Assembly: GCA_946221495.1 (NCBI GenBank)
Contig: CAMIFA010000051.1
Location: 1-27,704 of the forward strand
Source: an uncultured cyanobacterium
GTDB taxonomy: Bacteria > Cyanobacteriota > Cyanobacteriia > Cyanobacteriales > Chroococcidiopsidaceae
DNA length: 27,704 bases
Direction of reading: 5' to 3'
The notes under the pieces were generated by a model that saw nothing but the letters and a program-made list of their open reading frames with translations, ran no database searches and was not told the DNA's origin. Position 1 is the stretch's first letter. Every line of letters starts with the position of its first letter. Positions 8,485 to 16,114 of this stretch are shown piece by piece. A program made the position numbers and the translations under genes.

Positions 8485-10101
8485 CTAACTAGCTATTCTT
8501 TCAGAAACTGCTGAATTAAAAACTTCAACAGGTTTTAATCCACGATTTTGATTAAGCTTGGCTACCTCTACTAAATATTCATTTAATTGCCCTTCAATTT
8601 CATTGCGGACAACTTGGCGATAATCTAGGAAGTGTTCAATCAAAGCGCAGTTACTCAAATAAGGGACAAATACCCCAGAATTATGTCGCATTATTGAAAA
8701 CAACTGCCGCCAGAACTGCAAGCGGGTACTACGTTTAATACCCTGTCGCCAGAAAATAGTTAATACTGCCTTAAGTTCGACTAATTCCAGCATCCGAAAC
8801 GGTACTTTGTGCGGTGCTGGCTTCATACCCCGAAAGTGGCGATACACTCTTGATAGATAACGGCTGGGTTCGTAAAGTTCCCAAAAGCATTTAATATACT
8901 CCCGCGCTAGTTCCTCTGGGGGTCTGGTGGGAATAAAATTAGTAAGTGTCATTTGATGTCCAGAGGTTTCCTTGCTTTCCTCTAGCAAACGCCCTTCCTG
9001 CTGAAGTCGGTTTGATAACGCTGTATTAGGTAATGCCTGCAATAGACCAAACATTGCTTTGGGGATAGAAGTAGCTTCCACAAATTCAATAATGCGATCG
9101 CCTGCACCTGCTTTTTCCCCATCAAAGCCCAGGATAAACCCAGCCATCACACTTAATCCGGCTTGATTAATTTTCTGCACAGATTCCACTAAGGAATTGC
9201 GCGTATTCTGGAATTTTTGAGTTAGTGCTAGGCTATCTGTGTCTGGTGTTTCAATGCCTAAAAACACAGCCCCAAAATTAGCAGCAATCATCAACTCTAA
9301 CAATTCATCATCTTGTGCCAAATCTACAGATGCTTCAGTTGCTAGGCGGAAAGGATATTTGTGTTCTGCCATCCAGGGACCAAGTTCATGTAGTAACAGT
9401 TTGACGTTGCGTTTGTTACCAATGAAGTTGTCATCCACCATAAAAACAGAGCGCCGCCAGCCTAAGTCATAAAGAGCCTGCAACTCTGCTAATATCTGAG
9501 CAGGTGTTTTCGTACGCGGCTTTCGCCCATAAAGTACGATAATATCGCAGAACTCACACTGGAATGGACAACCCCGCGAAAACTGCACCGACATCTCAAG
9601 ATAGGCTGCCATATCCAATAGATCAAATCGGGGAATTGGTGTAGACGTGACATCCGGCTTTTCGCCCTTGGCTGTAAATATGCCTGATGTTTCACCTTGT
9701 GCCAAAGCCTCAACAAACATCGGTAGAGTAATCTCACCTTCATCCAAAATTAGAAAATCTACCCCTGCTTCCTGCGCCGCTTGAGGTACTGAGGTGACAT
9801 AAGGACCCCCCGCCGCTACTAATTTGCCGCGATTCTTCGCCTCACGGATTAGATGCAGCATATCCGGCTTCTGCACAATCATCCCGGAAATAATTACGAT
9901 ATCCGCCCAATTCCAGTCGGCATCAGTTTCAAACTCCACATTCCGGTCTACCAAGCGAAATTCCCACTCTTTGGGCAAAATAGCCGCTACTGTAATCAGC
10001 CCCAAAGGAGGCAGCGAAACTTTTCGCCCAATCAGTTCTAGCGCTTTATCAAAAGACCAGAAGGATTTAGGAAAAAGAGGATATAAGAGTAAAACTCGCA
10101 T
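8485..10101 (-). CDS. B12-binding radical SAM protein (DUF4070 / HpnP-like superfamily)
   Basis: 538 residues. The N-terminal ~140 residues form a cobalamin-binding-type Rossmann domain (PPLGLITVAAILP, GGPYVTSVP). A radical SAM domain follows, with the CxxxCxxC cluster motif CPFQCEFC at ~178-185 coordinating [4Fe-4S]. The C-terminal part (~390-530) resembles DUF4070. Class B radical SAM methylases of this shape include the hopanoid C-2 methylase HpnP, but cyanobacteria carry several paralogues and I cannot assign the substrate. ATG 10101 is chosen over TTG 10110 because GAGGA (10111-10115) is 9 nt before the ATG, whereas the TTG abuts it. It lies downstream of, and codirectional with, the amidohydrolase gene, so it may be cotranscribed and act on the same lipid pathway. 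Confidence 0.88.
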   Translation of the reverse strand: MRVLLLYPLFPKSFWSFDKALELIGRKVSLPPLGLITVAAILPKEWEFRLVDRNVEFETDADWNWADIVIISGMIVQKPDMLHLIREAKNRGKLVAAGGPYVTSVPQAAQEAGVDFLILDEGEITLPMFVEALAQGETSGIFTAKGEKPDVTSTPIPRFDLLDMAAYLEMSVQFSRGCPFQCEFCDIIVLYGRKPRTKTPAQILAELQALYDLGWRRSVFMVDDNFIGNKRNVKLLLHELGPWMAEHKYPFRLATEASVDLAQDDELLELMIAANFGAVFLGIETPDTDSLALTQKFQNTRNSLVESVQKINQAGLSVMAGFILGFDGEKAGAGDRIIEFVEATSIPKAMFGLLQALPNTALSNRLQQEGRLLEESKETSGHQMTLTNFIPTRPPEELAREYIKCFWELYEPSRYLSRVYRHFRGMKPAPHKVPFRMLELVELKAVLTIFWRQGIKRSTRLQFWRQLFSIMRHNSGVFVPYLSNCALIEHFLDYRQVVRNEIEGQLNEYLVEVAKLNQNRGLKPVEVFNSAVSERIAS

Positions 10102-10251
10102 TGTCTTCAATCCTCACACTAAAATTCTTAAACCAGACGTACTGAGGAGTGGAGATAGTAGAGATAGATTCCAATCGATCATCTTACTACCTCCGTCTTC
10201 ATTCCTTTGTTACCCTATCATCTGGTAATACGGCACTACTAGAAATGAAGT

Positions 10252-11655
10252 TTAATCAACCGTACTAGTTACAGTTGATTTTTGTAGCAAATTAGCAGGT
10301 AATGATTGGCGGAGGCGATCGCCATAGAAATCTAGGGCATTACCGGCAAGCAACAATCCTAAATACTCTCTGTCATAATTGGCTTCAGCCACGTCTTTAA
10401 CACAGTTATGCAGTACGCCATCCCAGTGACCATAATCGCCAGAGAAGCAAGTTAAGCGCTTACCTGTTTCACCCATCGCAACAGGCAGATAAGCAGGACC
10501 TGGATCGTCTGATTCAAACGAAGTAAAGATTTGACCGCGTTCAAAGTATTCCATTGGATCGCGGTGACGCAGATCGTAATGTTCATACAAGCTTGCGTCA
10601 TTGATTTGACTGGGGTCATGTTGAGCATTCCACATCAAATCAAATAAATTTTTCGCTTGAGAAATCAAGTTGAAATTATCATGAGTCCCTCTTTCTTGGA
10701 TCATCAATTTGGTAAATTCCATTAAAGAAGGGCGATAAGGATGCTTGGGGTCAAAGTCTCTAATGCGTTTTTCCCAATGTTCATGAAATGCATGAGCTAG
10801 ATCGGGAACCCAACCGCAGCCACCTTCTAAGAAGCCAACTCGCAGTGTGGGGAATTGCTCAAACGCACCATCGAAAACCATCCGCGCCATTGCTAGCTGT
10901 TGTTGGTTACGCTGCACAAAAATGTGAGTAAGCACAAAGGTTTCAGTGTAATCAGAAATGCCACCCACCATATAAGAACCTGGTCCACCGTGAATGCCGA
11001 GTCCAATATCTAAATCAACGGCAGCTTGGAGGATTGGGCGAAAGTCTGGATGGCTAATTGTCTTACAAGAACGGATATCCGGAAAAGCTTGGGGCGCTTT
11101 CGGGTGCGGAATTGGCATATTTGGGGCAACTGCTACGCCAATCATCCCTAATTCATTAACGCAACGATGCATTTCCGCAACAGCCGCATCTACGTCTTGG
11201 AGAGGTAATACACCAATTGGCTTCAGGCGATTGTCGTATCCGCGACAGTCATCAGCCATGTAGCTGTTGTAGGCGCGACAAAGAGCAATCGCTAGATCCT
11301 TATCCAGAATGCTAGAAAATATTAAATTGAGCGTGCCATAAATTACATGGACATCAACGCCTTCTTGATCCATGTGTTGAATCCGTTGGCGATTGAACAT
11401 TGCGCCTAAAGTTGTATCTGGATGCAAATTGCGAAAGCCGCCTTTTCCCATGCCTTGCGGCTGCGGAAACATCCGCATAAAGTCGTTTTTCCCTGTTGCC
11501 GGATTAAAGTCTACAATCCGCGCTCTTTGGTCGCCGAGAGCATCAATTACTAAACCGATGCGATCGCGATACTGGGGTTCTATATATTCCCGCATTACTA
11601 GAGGATTTTCTAGCTTATGAGCATCGGCATCAATGACTGGTAAACCTTGATACAT
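10252..11655 (-). CDS. Amidohydrolase family (amidohydrolase_2 / ACMSD-like) metal-dependent hydrolase
   Basis: 467 residues, TIM-barrel metal hydrolase. The N-terminal metal site is the variant DADAH (residues 9-13) in place of HxH. Other visible elements are His222 in GIHGGPG, the FLEGGCGWVPD strand around residue 275, and the C-terminal FSGDYGHWDG, whose Asp is the expected metal ligand. Family members hydrolyse C-N bonds or decarboxylate; the DADAH variant is common in uncharacterised members near lipid or aromatic catabolism genes. Start ATG 11655 has AAGGA 7 nt upstream. It may be cotranscribed with the radical SAM gene (150-nt gap). Substrate unknown; a ceramide- or amide-cleaving role would be speculation from context. 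Confidence 0.85.
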   Translation of the reverse strand: MYQGLPVIDADAHKLENPLVMREYIEPQYRDRIGLVIDALGDQRARIVDFNPATGKNDFMRMFPQPQGMGKGGFRNLHPDTTLGAMFNRQRIQHMDQEGVDVHVIYGTLNLIFSSILDKDLAIALCRAYNSYMADDCRGYDNRLKPIGVLPLQDVDAAVAEMHRCVNELGMIGVAVAPNMPIPHPKAPQAFPDIRSCKTISHPDFRPILQAAVDLDIGLGIHGGPGSYMVGGISDYTETFVLTHIFVQRNQQQLAMARMVFDGAFEQFPTLRVGFLEGGCGWVPDLAHAFHEHWEKRIRDFDPKHPYRPSLMEFTKLMIQERGTHDNFNLISQAKNLFDLMWNAQHDPSQINDASLYEHYDLRHRDPMEYFERGQIFTSFESDDPGPAYLPVAMGETGKRLTCFSGDYGHWDGVLHNCVKDVAEANYDREYLGLLLAGNALDFYGDRLRQSLPANLLQKSTVTSTVD

Positions 11656-11707
11656 GAATTGTCCTTAATGTCAATAGTTTAAAAGGTGAGAAAGTGAGGC
11701 GTTAAGA

Positions 11708-11732
11708 GTGAGGGGATTGAGCAAATCCTCAC
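11708..11732 (-). terminator. Imperfect hairpin between Mpo1-like and amidohydrolase genes
   Basis: GTGAGG-ATT pairs with AAT-CCTCAC with one bulge, 11708-11732. It lacks a strong T-run on the minus strand, so it may instead be a processing or attenuation element. Confidence 0.3.
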
Positions 11733-11769
11733 TTTATTAGACATGATATTTACAGATTGCATCTAAGCT

Positions 11770-12108
11770 TTAAACAGTTTTGGGCTTCAAATAGTTCCAA
11801 ACTTGACGCAAACCAAACCATCTCTCGAAAGACCACTGCATCGAGGTGGGAATAGTAACCCAGACTGGATACTTAACGAAAGCGGGTTGATTTTTCTCGA
11901 ATACTAGATGTCCACCGATCGCCAAAACCTGAGTTAGCACGAGTGAAAGCAAAGTCAACCGCCAATCGTAGAACAAAAAGACAACGGCGGCGATCGCCAA
12001 TATATTAGTCAAATGATGCAGAAACTGGTTGATTGGATGCTGATGACAAGCAGCAAAGTAGGCTTTTGCCTCTTGAAGGTAGCTCAAACTTAATTCTCCT
12101 AGACTCAC
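11770..12108 (-). CDS. Mpo1-like / DUF962 membrane protein
   Basis: 112 residues from GTG 12108, or 105 from TTG 12087. The TTG is attractive because AGGAGA lies 7 nt before it, while the GTG has no ribosome-binding site. The family signature is visible: HQHPINQFLHH (residues 22-32) and GGHLVFEKNQPA (65-76), with a hydrophobic span between them (~35-64). The yeast relative Mpo1 is an iron-dependent dioxygenase that shortens 2-hydroxy fatty acids during phytosphingosine breakdown. That fits the sphingolipid-type genes nearby, but bacterial DUF962 proteins are widespread and mostly uncharacterised. This is a short version of the family. It is encoded downstream of the hydroxylase gene on the same strand. 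Confidence 0.8.
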   Translation of the reverse strand: MSLGELSLSYLQEAKAYFAACHQHPINQFLHHLTNILAIAAVVFLFYDWRLTLLSLVLTQVLAIGGHLVFEKNQPAFVKYPVWVTIPTSMQWSFERWFGLRQVWNYLKPKTV

Positions 12109-12242
12109 ACCAAATTAGGAAAACTTGTAGCGTTTTACGAACAATAACACTACAACTCCTTACTATGCGACAAAAATCAGAAATTTTCTATGTTGCTCTA
12201 GTCCAGTTAACAAAGTGGCTAAGAGTTAAGCAAGCTTCTTGT

Positions 12243-12360
12243 GTCCCCTTGTCCCCTTGTCCCCTAGTCTCCTTGTCCCCTAGTCTCCTTGTCCCCTTGT
12301 CTCCTTGTCCCCTTGTCTCCTTATCCCCTAGTCTCCTTGTCCCCTTGTCTCCTTGTCCTT
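12243..12360. repeat. Short tandem repeat, octamer GTCYCCTW, about 14.7 copies
   Basis: Fourteen 8-nt units plus a partial one, drawn from GTCCCCTT, GTCCCCTA and GTCTCCTT. From the fourth unit on, C-type and T-type units mostly alternate, giving a 16-nt higher-order period. The array starts beyond the 5' end of the Mpo1-like gene and stops 5 nt after the stop codon of the fatty acid hydroxylase gene. It is a typical cyanobacterial short tandemly repeated repetitive (STRR) sequence and is not coding. Confidence 0.9.
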
Positions 12361-12365
12361 CTTAT

Positions 12366-12866
12366 TTACCACCACCGTAGTTGCCAACGCCCCCTTTCTG
12401 GTTGATTAAGTTCTTCTTCTGTTAGCCATTCCACAGGCTTGTAAGTGCCGAAAACATGATCCCACCAATCTACGGCTAAACCAAAGTTGTGATGCCACAT
12501 CCCATATTTGTGATGAACATAGTGAACAGGCATCTTCATCCAAAAGCACTTAGTTGGGTTTTCGTGCTGTAGCTGATGAGCATAAGCTGAAAAAGCAGCA
12601 AAAGATAATGCTCCTAGAAACCAACCAATACCAGCAGCCCAAGAGTAGAAAAACATCAGTACCATGACTACAAAACTACCCTTGACATAATCTCGAAATT
12701 CCCACACCACGCCTTGTCCTTCGTTGCGGCGATGATGATCTCGGTGACGTTCTCCAACTCGTGGCGAGACGTGCATCAAGCGATGTAGCCAATATTCAAC
12801 TAAACTAGCTAAAACAAATGCAATGCAGAAACAGGCAATTCCAACTCCTACACTGTTTACGAGCAT
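12366..12866 (-). CDS. Fatty acid hydroxylase / sterol desaturase superfamily protein
   Basis: 166-residue membrane di-iron oxygenase. The histidine boxes are complete: HRLMH (28-32), HRDHH (41-45), HQLQH (97-101), HYVHH (115-119) and HH at 125-126. Hydrophobic segments lie at ~5-24 and ~63-93. Members hydroxylate or desaturate lipid chains, sphingoid bases, sterols or carotenoids; the short length is near that of CrtZ-type and Scs7-type cores. Context (sphingolipid-type genes, Mpo1-like neighbour) suggests a long-chain-base or fatty acyl hydroxylase, but carotenoid ring hydroxylation is not excluded. ATG 12866 has a strong GAGGAGG site upstream. The octamer repeat array separates it from the Mpo1-like gene. 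Confidence 0.85.
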   Translation of the reverse strand: MLVNSVGVGIACFCIAFVLASLVEYWLHRLMHVSPRVGERHRDHHRRNEGQGVVWEFRDYVKGSFVVMVLMFFYSWAAGIGWFLGALSFAAFSAYAHQLQHENPTKCFWMKMPVHYVHHKYGMWHHNFGLAVDWWDHVFGTYKPVEWLTEEELNQPERGRWQLRWW

Positions 12867-13047
12867 ATAATCCTCCTCAACACCACTTCTTGCAGTTTAA
12901 TCAATCTTTAGTTTCCTTGTTCTAACCACCGATTGATTCATGTCCAGTCTTGCAGGTTGCTTAACCGAGAGGATTTGAGATCCTATCAGTCTCTGACGGA
13001 CATAACAATCTAAAATCTAAAATCGTTTGACTTGTGTTAAGTCCCTA

Positions 13048-14736
13048 ATGACAAATTTATTACTTTCACTTTTGACTACTGGATCTAGCTCTGTCAAGGC
13101 AAATTTCGTTAAGAAAACTCGCCATACCAGTGCTGTGCAGGAGCAGTTCTTATTTTCTTTACTGCAAGCTTATCAGAATACTGAATTAGGGCGTAAATAC
13201 AAACTGGGCGAACTCAAAACTATTGATGCTTTTCGCGATCGCATTCCCGTTTTACCTTACAGCAGCTACGAACCCTATCTTGAGCGCATTGCCAAAGGTG
13301 AAAAAAATGTCTTGACACCAAATCCAGTTGTCTTCCTGAACTTCACTAGCGGCTCGACTGGCACAAAAAAGCTAATTCCAGTCACACGGCAATTTCAAAA
13401 CTCTTTACGAACAGCTAATTTAACCAGCATTGGCTTTTTAAATGAAGCGCTACAGTCACGGAAATTAAAGTTCGGCAAACTCCTAGCGACGAATTCAGTG
13501 CAACTTCTGGGACGTACCAGTGGCGGTATTGAATACGGATCAGCGAGTGTGGGAGTCTTACGTATGGGTAAATTCCTCTACGAGCAACTATTCGCGCACC
13601 CTTACGAAACTCTCAAGCCAGCTGATACTCTTCCCCGTCACTATATTTGCCTACTATTTGCTTTACAAGAACCATCCATGCGGGGAATTGGCGCAAACTT
13701 TCCGATGCTTATTTTGCGGACTTGTAATTATTTAGAACAGTATGCTGAAGAACTAATCCAAGACTTAGAACAAGGCACTATAGCAAGTTGGTTAAAACTA
13801 GAACCAGAGATTCGGGTGCTTCTAGAAGAGCGGTTATCACCAAATCCCTATCGAGCCAAACAATTACGAGAAATTCTCAAGTCAGAAGGACGACTTACAC
13901 CTAAACTTGCTTGGCAAAATTTATCTTTTTTTGTGACAGCGCGTGGTGGTACATCAGATTTTTACTTTGAACGCTTCCCTAGCTACTTTGATGATACGCC
14001 TGGATTTGGTGCTGTTTATTCATCTGCAGAAGGTACTTTTAGTATTAACCATGCGCTTAATGACGATGGCAGTATATTAGCAATTGAAAGTGGCTTTTTT
14101 GAGTTTATCCCCCAAGATCAGTGGGAAGCAGAACACCCTCAAACACTACTAGCTACTGAAGTAAAAACAGGGGAACAATATCGAATTCTGACAACAAACT
14201 ATAGCGGCTTGTATCGTTACGATATTGGCGACGTTGTCGAAGTTGTCGGATTTTATGAACAAGCTCCCCTACTTGTATTTCGTCATCGTCGTGGTGGGTT
14301 GCTGTCTTCAACAACTGAAAAGACAACTGAATTTCATGTAACTCAGGTAATGCAAATACTCCAACAAAAATTCAACGTCAACCTAGAGGATTTTTGTATT
14401 ACTTTGTCTGAAAATGATTTTCCTGCTCATTATCTTGTGAATATTGAACTTGCTCAGAGTCAAAAGTTAAGTAATCCTCAAGATTTTCTAGCCGAGTTTG
14501 ACTCCACGCTAAGTGAAGTTCACACTTCTTATGGCGTTAAGCGTCCGGATCAAATACCTGATCCAAGACTACGAATTCTGGCTACTGGTAGCTTCGCTAT
14601 CCTGCGTCAACGTCAACTCCAAAAAGGTATTCCAGATTCTCAACTGAAATTTCCCCATATAAGCGATGATCGGAATTTTTTAGCAGGACTTACAGTAGAG
14701 CAAGAATTTAGACTACCAGATGATCAAGACGATTAA
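13048..14736 (+). CDS. GH3 auxin-responsive-promoter family adenylating enzyme
   Basis: 562 residues from ATG 13048 (a TTG at 13027 is also in frame). It is an acyl-adenylate-forming enzyme of the GH3 family. The phosphate-binding motif TSGSTGTKK lies near residues 100-108, the adenine-binding motif YSSAEG at 324-329 (plant YxASEG), and the hinge motif LYRYDIGD at 388-395. Plant GH3 proteins conjugate amino acids to jasmonate, auxin or benzoates; bacterial substrates are largely unknown. It is divergent from the hydroxylase gene and followed by the MFS gene on the opposite strand. In this locus it may activate a fatty or hydroxy-fatty acid for the ceramide pathway or form an amide; this is inference. 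No ribosome-binding site is evident. Confidence 0.85.
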   Translation: MTNLLLSLLTTGSSSVKANFVKKTRHTSAVQEQFLFSLLQAYQNTELGRKYKLGELKTIDAFRDRIPVLPYSSYEPYLERIAKGEKNVLTPNPVVFLNFTSGSTGTKKLIPVTRQFQNSLRTANLTSIGFLNEALQSRKLKFGKLLATNSVQLLGRTSGGIEYGSASVGVLRMGKFLYEQLFAHPYETLKPADTLPRHYICLLFALQEPSMRGIGANFPMLILRTCNYLEQYAEELIQDLEQGTIASWLKLEPEIRVLLEERLSPNPYRAKQLREILKSEGRLTPKLAWQNLSFFVTARGGTSDFYFERFPSYFDDTPGFGAVYSSAEGTFSINHALNDDGSILAIESGFFEFIPQDQWEAEHPQTLLATEVKTGEQYRILTTNYSGLYRYDIGDVVEVVGFYEQAPLLVFRHRRGGLLSSTTEKTTEFHVTQVMQILQQKFNVNLEDFCITLSENDFPAHYLVNIELAQSQKLSNPQDFLAEFDSTLSEVHTSYGVKRPDQIPDPRLRILATGSFAILRQRQLQKGIPDSQLKFPHISDDRNFLAGLTVEQEFRLPDDQDD

Positions 14737-14785
14737 AGCAAAGCAGCTAGGAATAATAAAAAATTTTCCCAAGGTTTATGCCTAA

Positions 14786-15952
14786 TTACTTAGGAACAAT
14801 GCAATGGGGCTTTTGACCTAAAAACAGCATAAAAACTGCGGCAACAACTGCTAGACTTGCTGCTGCATAAAATATGTTCTCTAGTCCGCCGTAGCCTAGC
14901 AATGGCGCTAATAAAATTGGGGAAATAAACTGTCCTAAAAAGCCTGCACCTGTACCAGCTGCTAGTACACTTGAGCGCAGTTTCGCTGGCGCTAGATTTG
15001 CTAAGGCATTGTAGAGGTTGGGGAGAACAATGCCAAATCCCATACCAAAAAACACTGCTGTTATTAAAATTAAATTCAATTGACTTAGTAAGGGAATCAT
15101 TGCCAACGTCAAAGCCATTAGCCCAAATCCTACAGCTGTTGCTTTAAATAAACCTAACTTTTTGGATAGCTTTCTAGCTCCGAATGCTGATATAGCTGCT
15201 GCTCCTACTGCCCGCGATCCTAAGACAATACCATTTAGAACTGCTCCTGCTCCAATCGTTGCCTTAAGGTAAAGTGGTGCGTATATGACTACTGCGTACA
15301 TGGCGATCGAGGCTAACCCGATGATCAGTAATAACCATAAGGCACGCGGATGTCCTAAAACTTGGCTTAGTTTGTGATTTGACTGAACTGCATTGGCTTT
15401 TGTTTGTTTTGGTTCTTTAAGAATTAATTTTGCCAGAATTGCTAAAGGTAGCCCTAAGCCGTAAAGATAAAAGGCAAATTGCCAATTAGTTGCACCAACT
15501 AAACCGCCCAGAATCGGGAAGAAAATGCCAGTAATTGTTAAGGTACTTGTGGCATAACCTAGTGCTTGCGATCGCTTTTCTCCTTCATACATACTCCCTA
15601 GTAAGCCTAAACTAGCGGCGGCAATTCCCCCACTCGCTGCACCAAGTAACCCCCTTGTTGCTAATAAAAGCCAAAAATTCGGCATCCAAGCTCCTGCGAT
15701 GCCGAACACTGCGTATAGGATCAGTGAGGGTATCAGCACTCTTAACCTGCCAATGGAATCCGCTAATATCCCCAAAGGAGGGCTAAATAAGGCTATTGTC
15801 AAGCAGTGCATACTTACTAAGTTGCCTGCTAACCCTGGATCAAAGTTCAGCTGTTGCACTAAATCTGGCAAAATTGGTGCCACAACTCCCCCTGCCATAG
15901 TTGTGAGGGAACCTGCTGCTAACAGCACTAATAACCTGGAATCGTGCAACAT
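14786..15952 (-). CDS. MFS transporter, DHA1 drug-efflux type
   Basis: 388 residues with about twelve hydrophobic segments. The loop after TM2 is GILADSIGRLRV (motif A-like), and a Gly/Pro-rich stretch (GIFFPILGGLVGA) matches the exporter motif C of drug:proton antiporters. Likely proton-driven efflux of a small hydrophobic molecule from the cytoplasmic membrane. It is divergent from the Rieske oxygenase gene (about 160 bp apart) and convergent with the GH3 gene. A coregulated exporter for a product of the island is plausible but unproven. Confidence 0.85.
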   Translation of the reverse strand: MLHDSRLLVLLAAGSLTTMAGGVVAPILPDLVQQLNFDPGLAGNLVSMHCLTIALFSPPLGILADSIGRLRVLIPSLILYAVFGIAGAWMPNFWLLLATRGLLGAASGGIAAASLGLLGSMYEGEKRSQALGYATSTLTITGIFFPILGGLVGATNWQFAFYLYGLGLPLAILAKLILKEPKQTKANAVQSNHKLSQVLGHPRALWLLLIIGLASIAMYAVVIYAPLYLKATIGAGAVLNGIVLGSRAVGAAAISAFGARKLSKKLGLFKATAVGFGLMALTLAMIPLLSQLNLILITAVFFGMGFGIVLPNLYNALANLAPAKLRSSVLAAGTGAGFLGQFISPILLAPLLGYGGLENIFYAAASLAVVAAVFMLFLGQKPHCIVPK

Positions 15953-16114
15953 TTAATTTTAGACAACTCAAGCCTTTAGCAATGACGATAATATCAGGCT
16001 GATAGATGCTTATAGTGGACAGTTGTTTCAGTGGCTGCACTGCTGCTGACAGATTGATTGACTTAAGAGAAACTAAAAAGCTAAATATTGTCACATTAGG
16101 CAATAGAAACAGTG

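Noticed and set aside
8485..10101. Calling the radical SAM gene hpnP
   Set aside because: The architecture fits, but paralogues are common in cyanobacteria and no other hopanoid gene is in view.
10102..10110. TTG 10110 as start of the radical SAM gene
   Set aside because: It abuts the GAGGA site with no spacer; ATG 10101 is 9 nt after it.
12243..12360. CRISPR array
   Set aside because: Units are 8 nt and contiguous with no spacers, and no cas gene is present.
12033..12380. Plus-strand frame of 115 codons over the octamer array
   Set aside because: Its repeated LSPCPLVSL sequence is just translated GTCYCCTW repeat and it overlaps two minus-strand genes.
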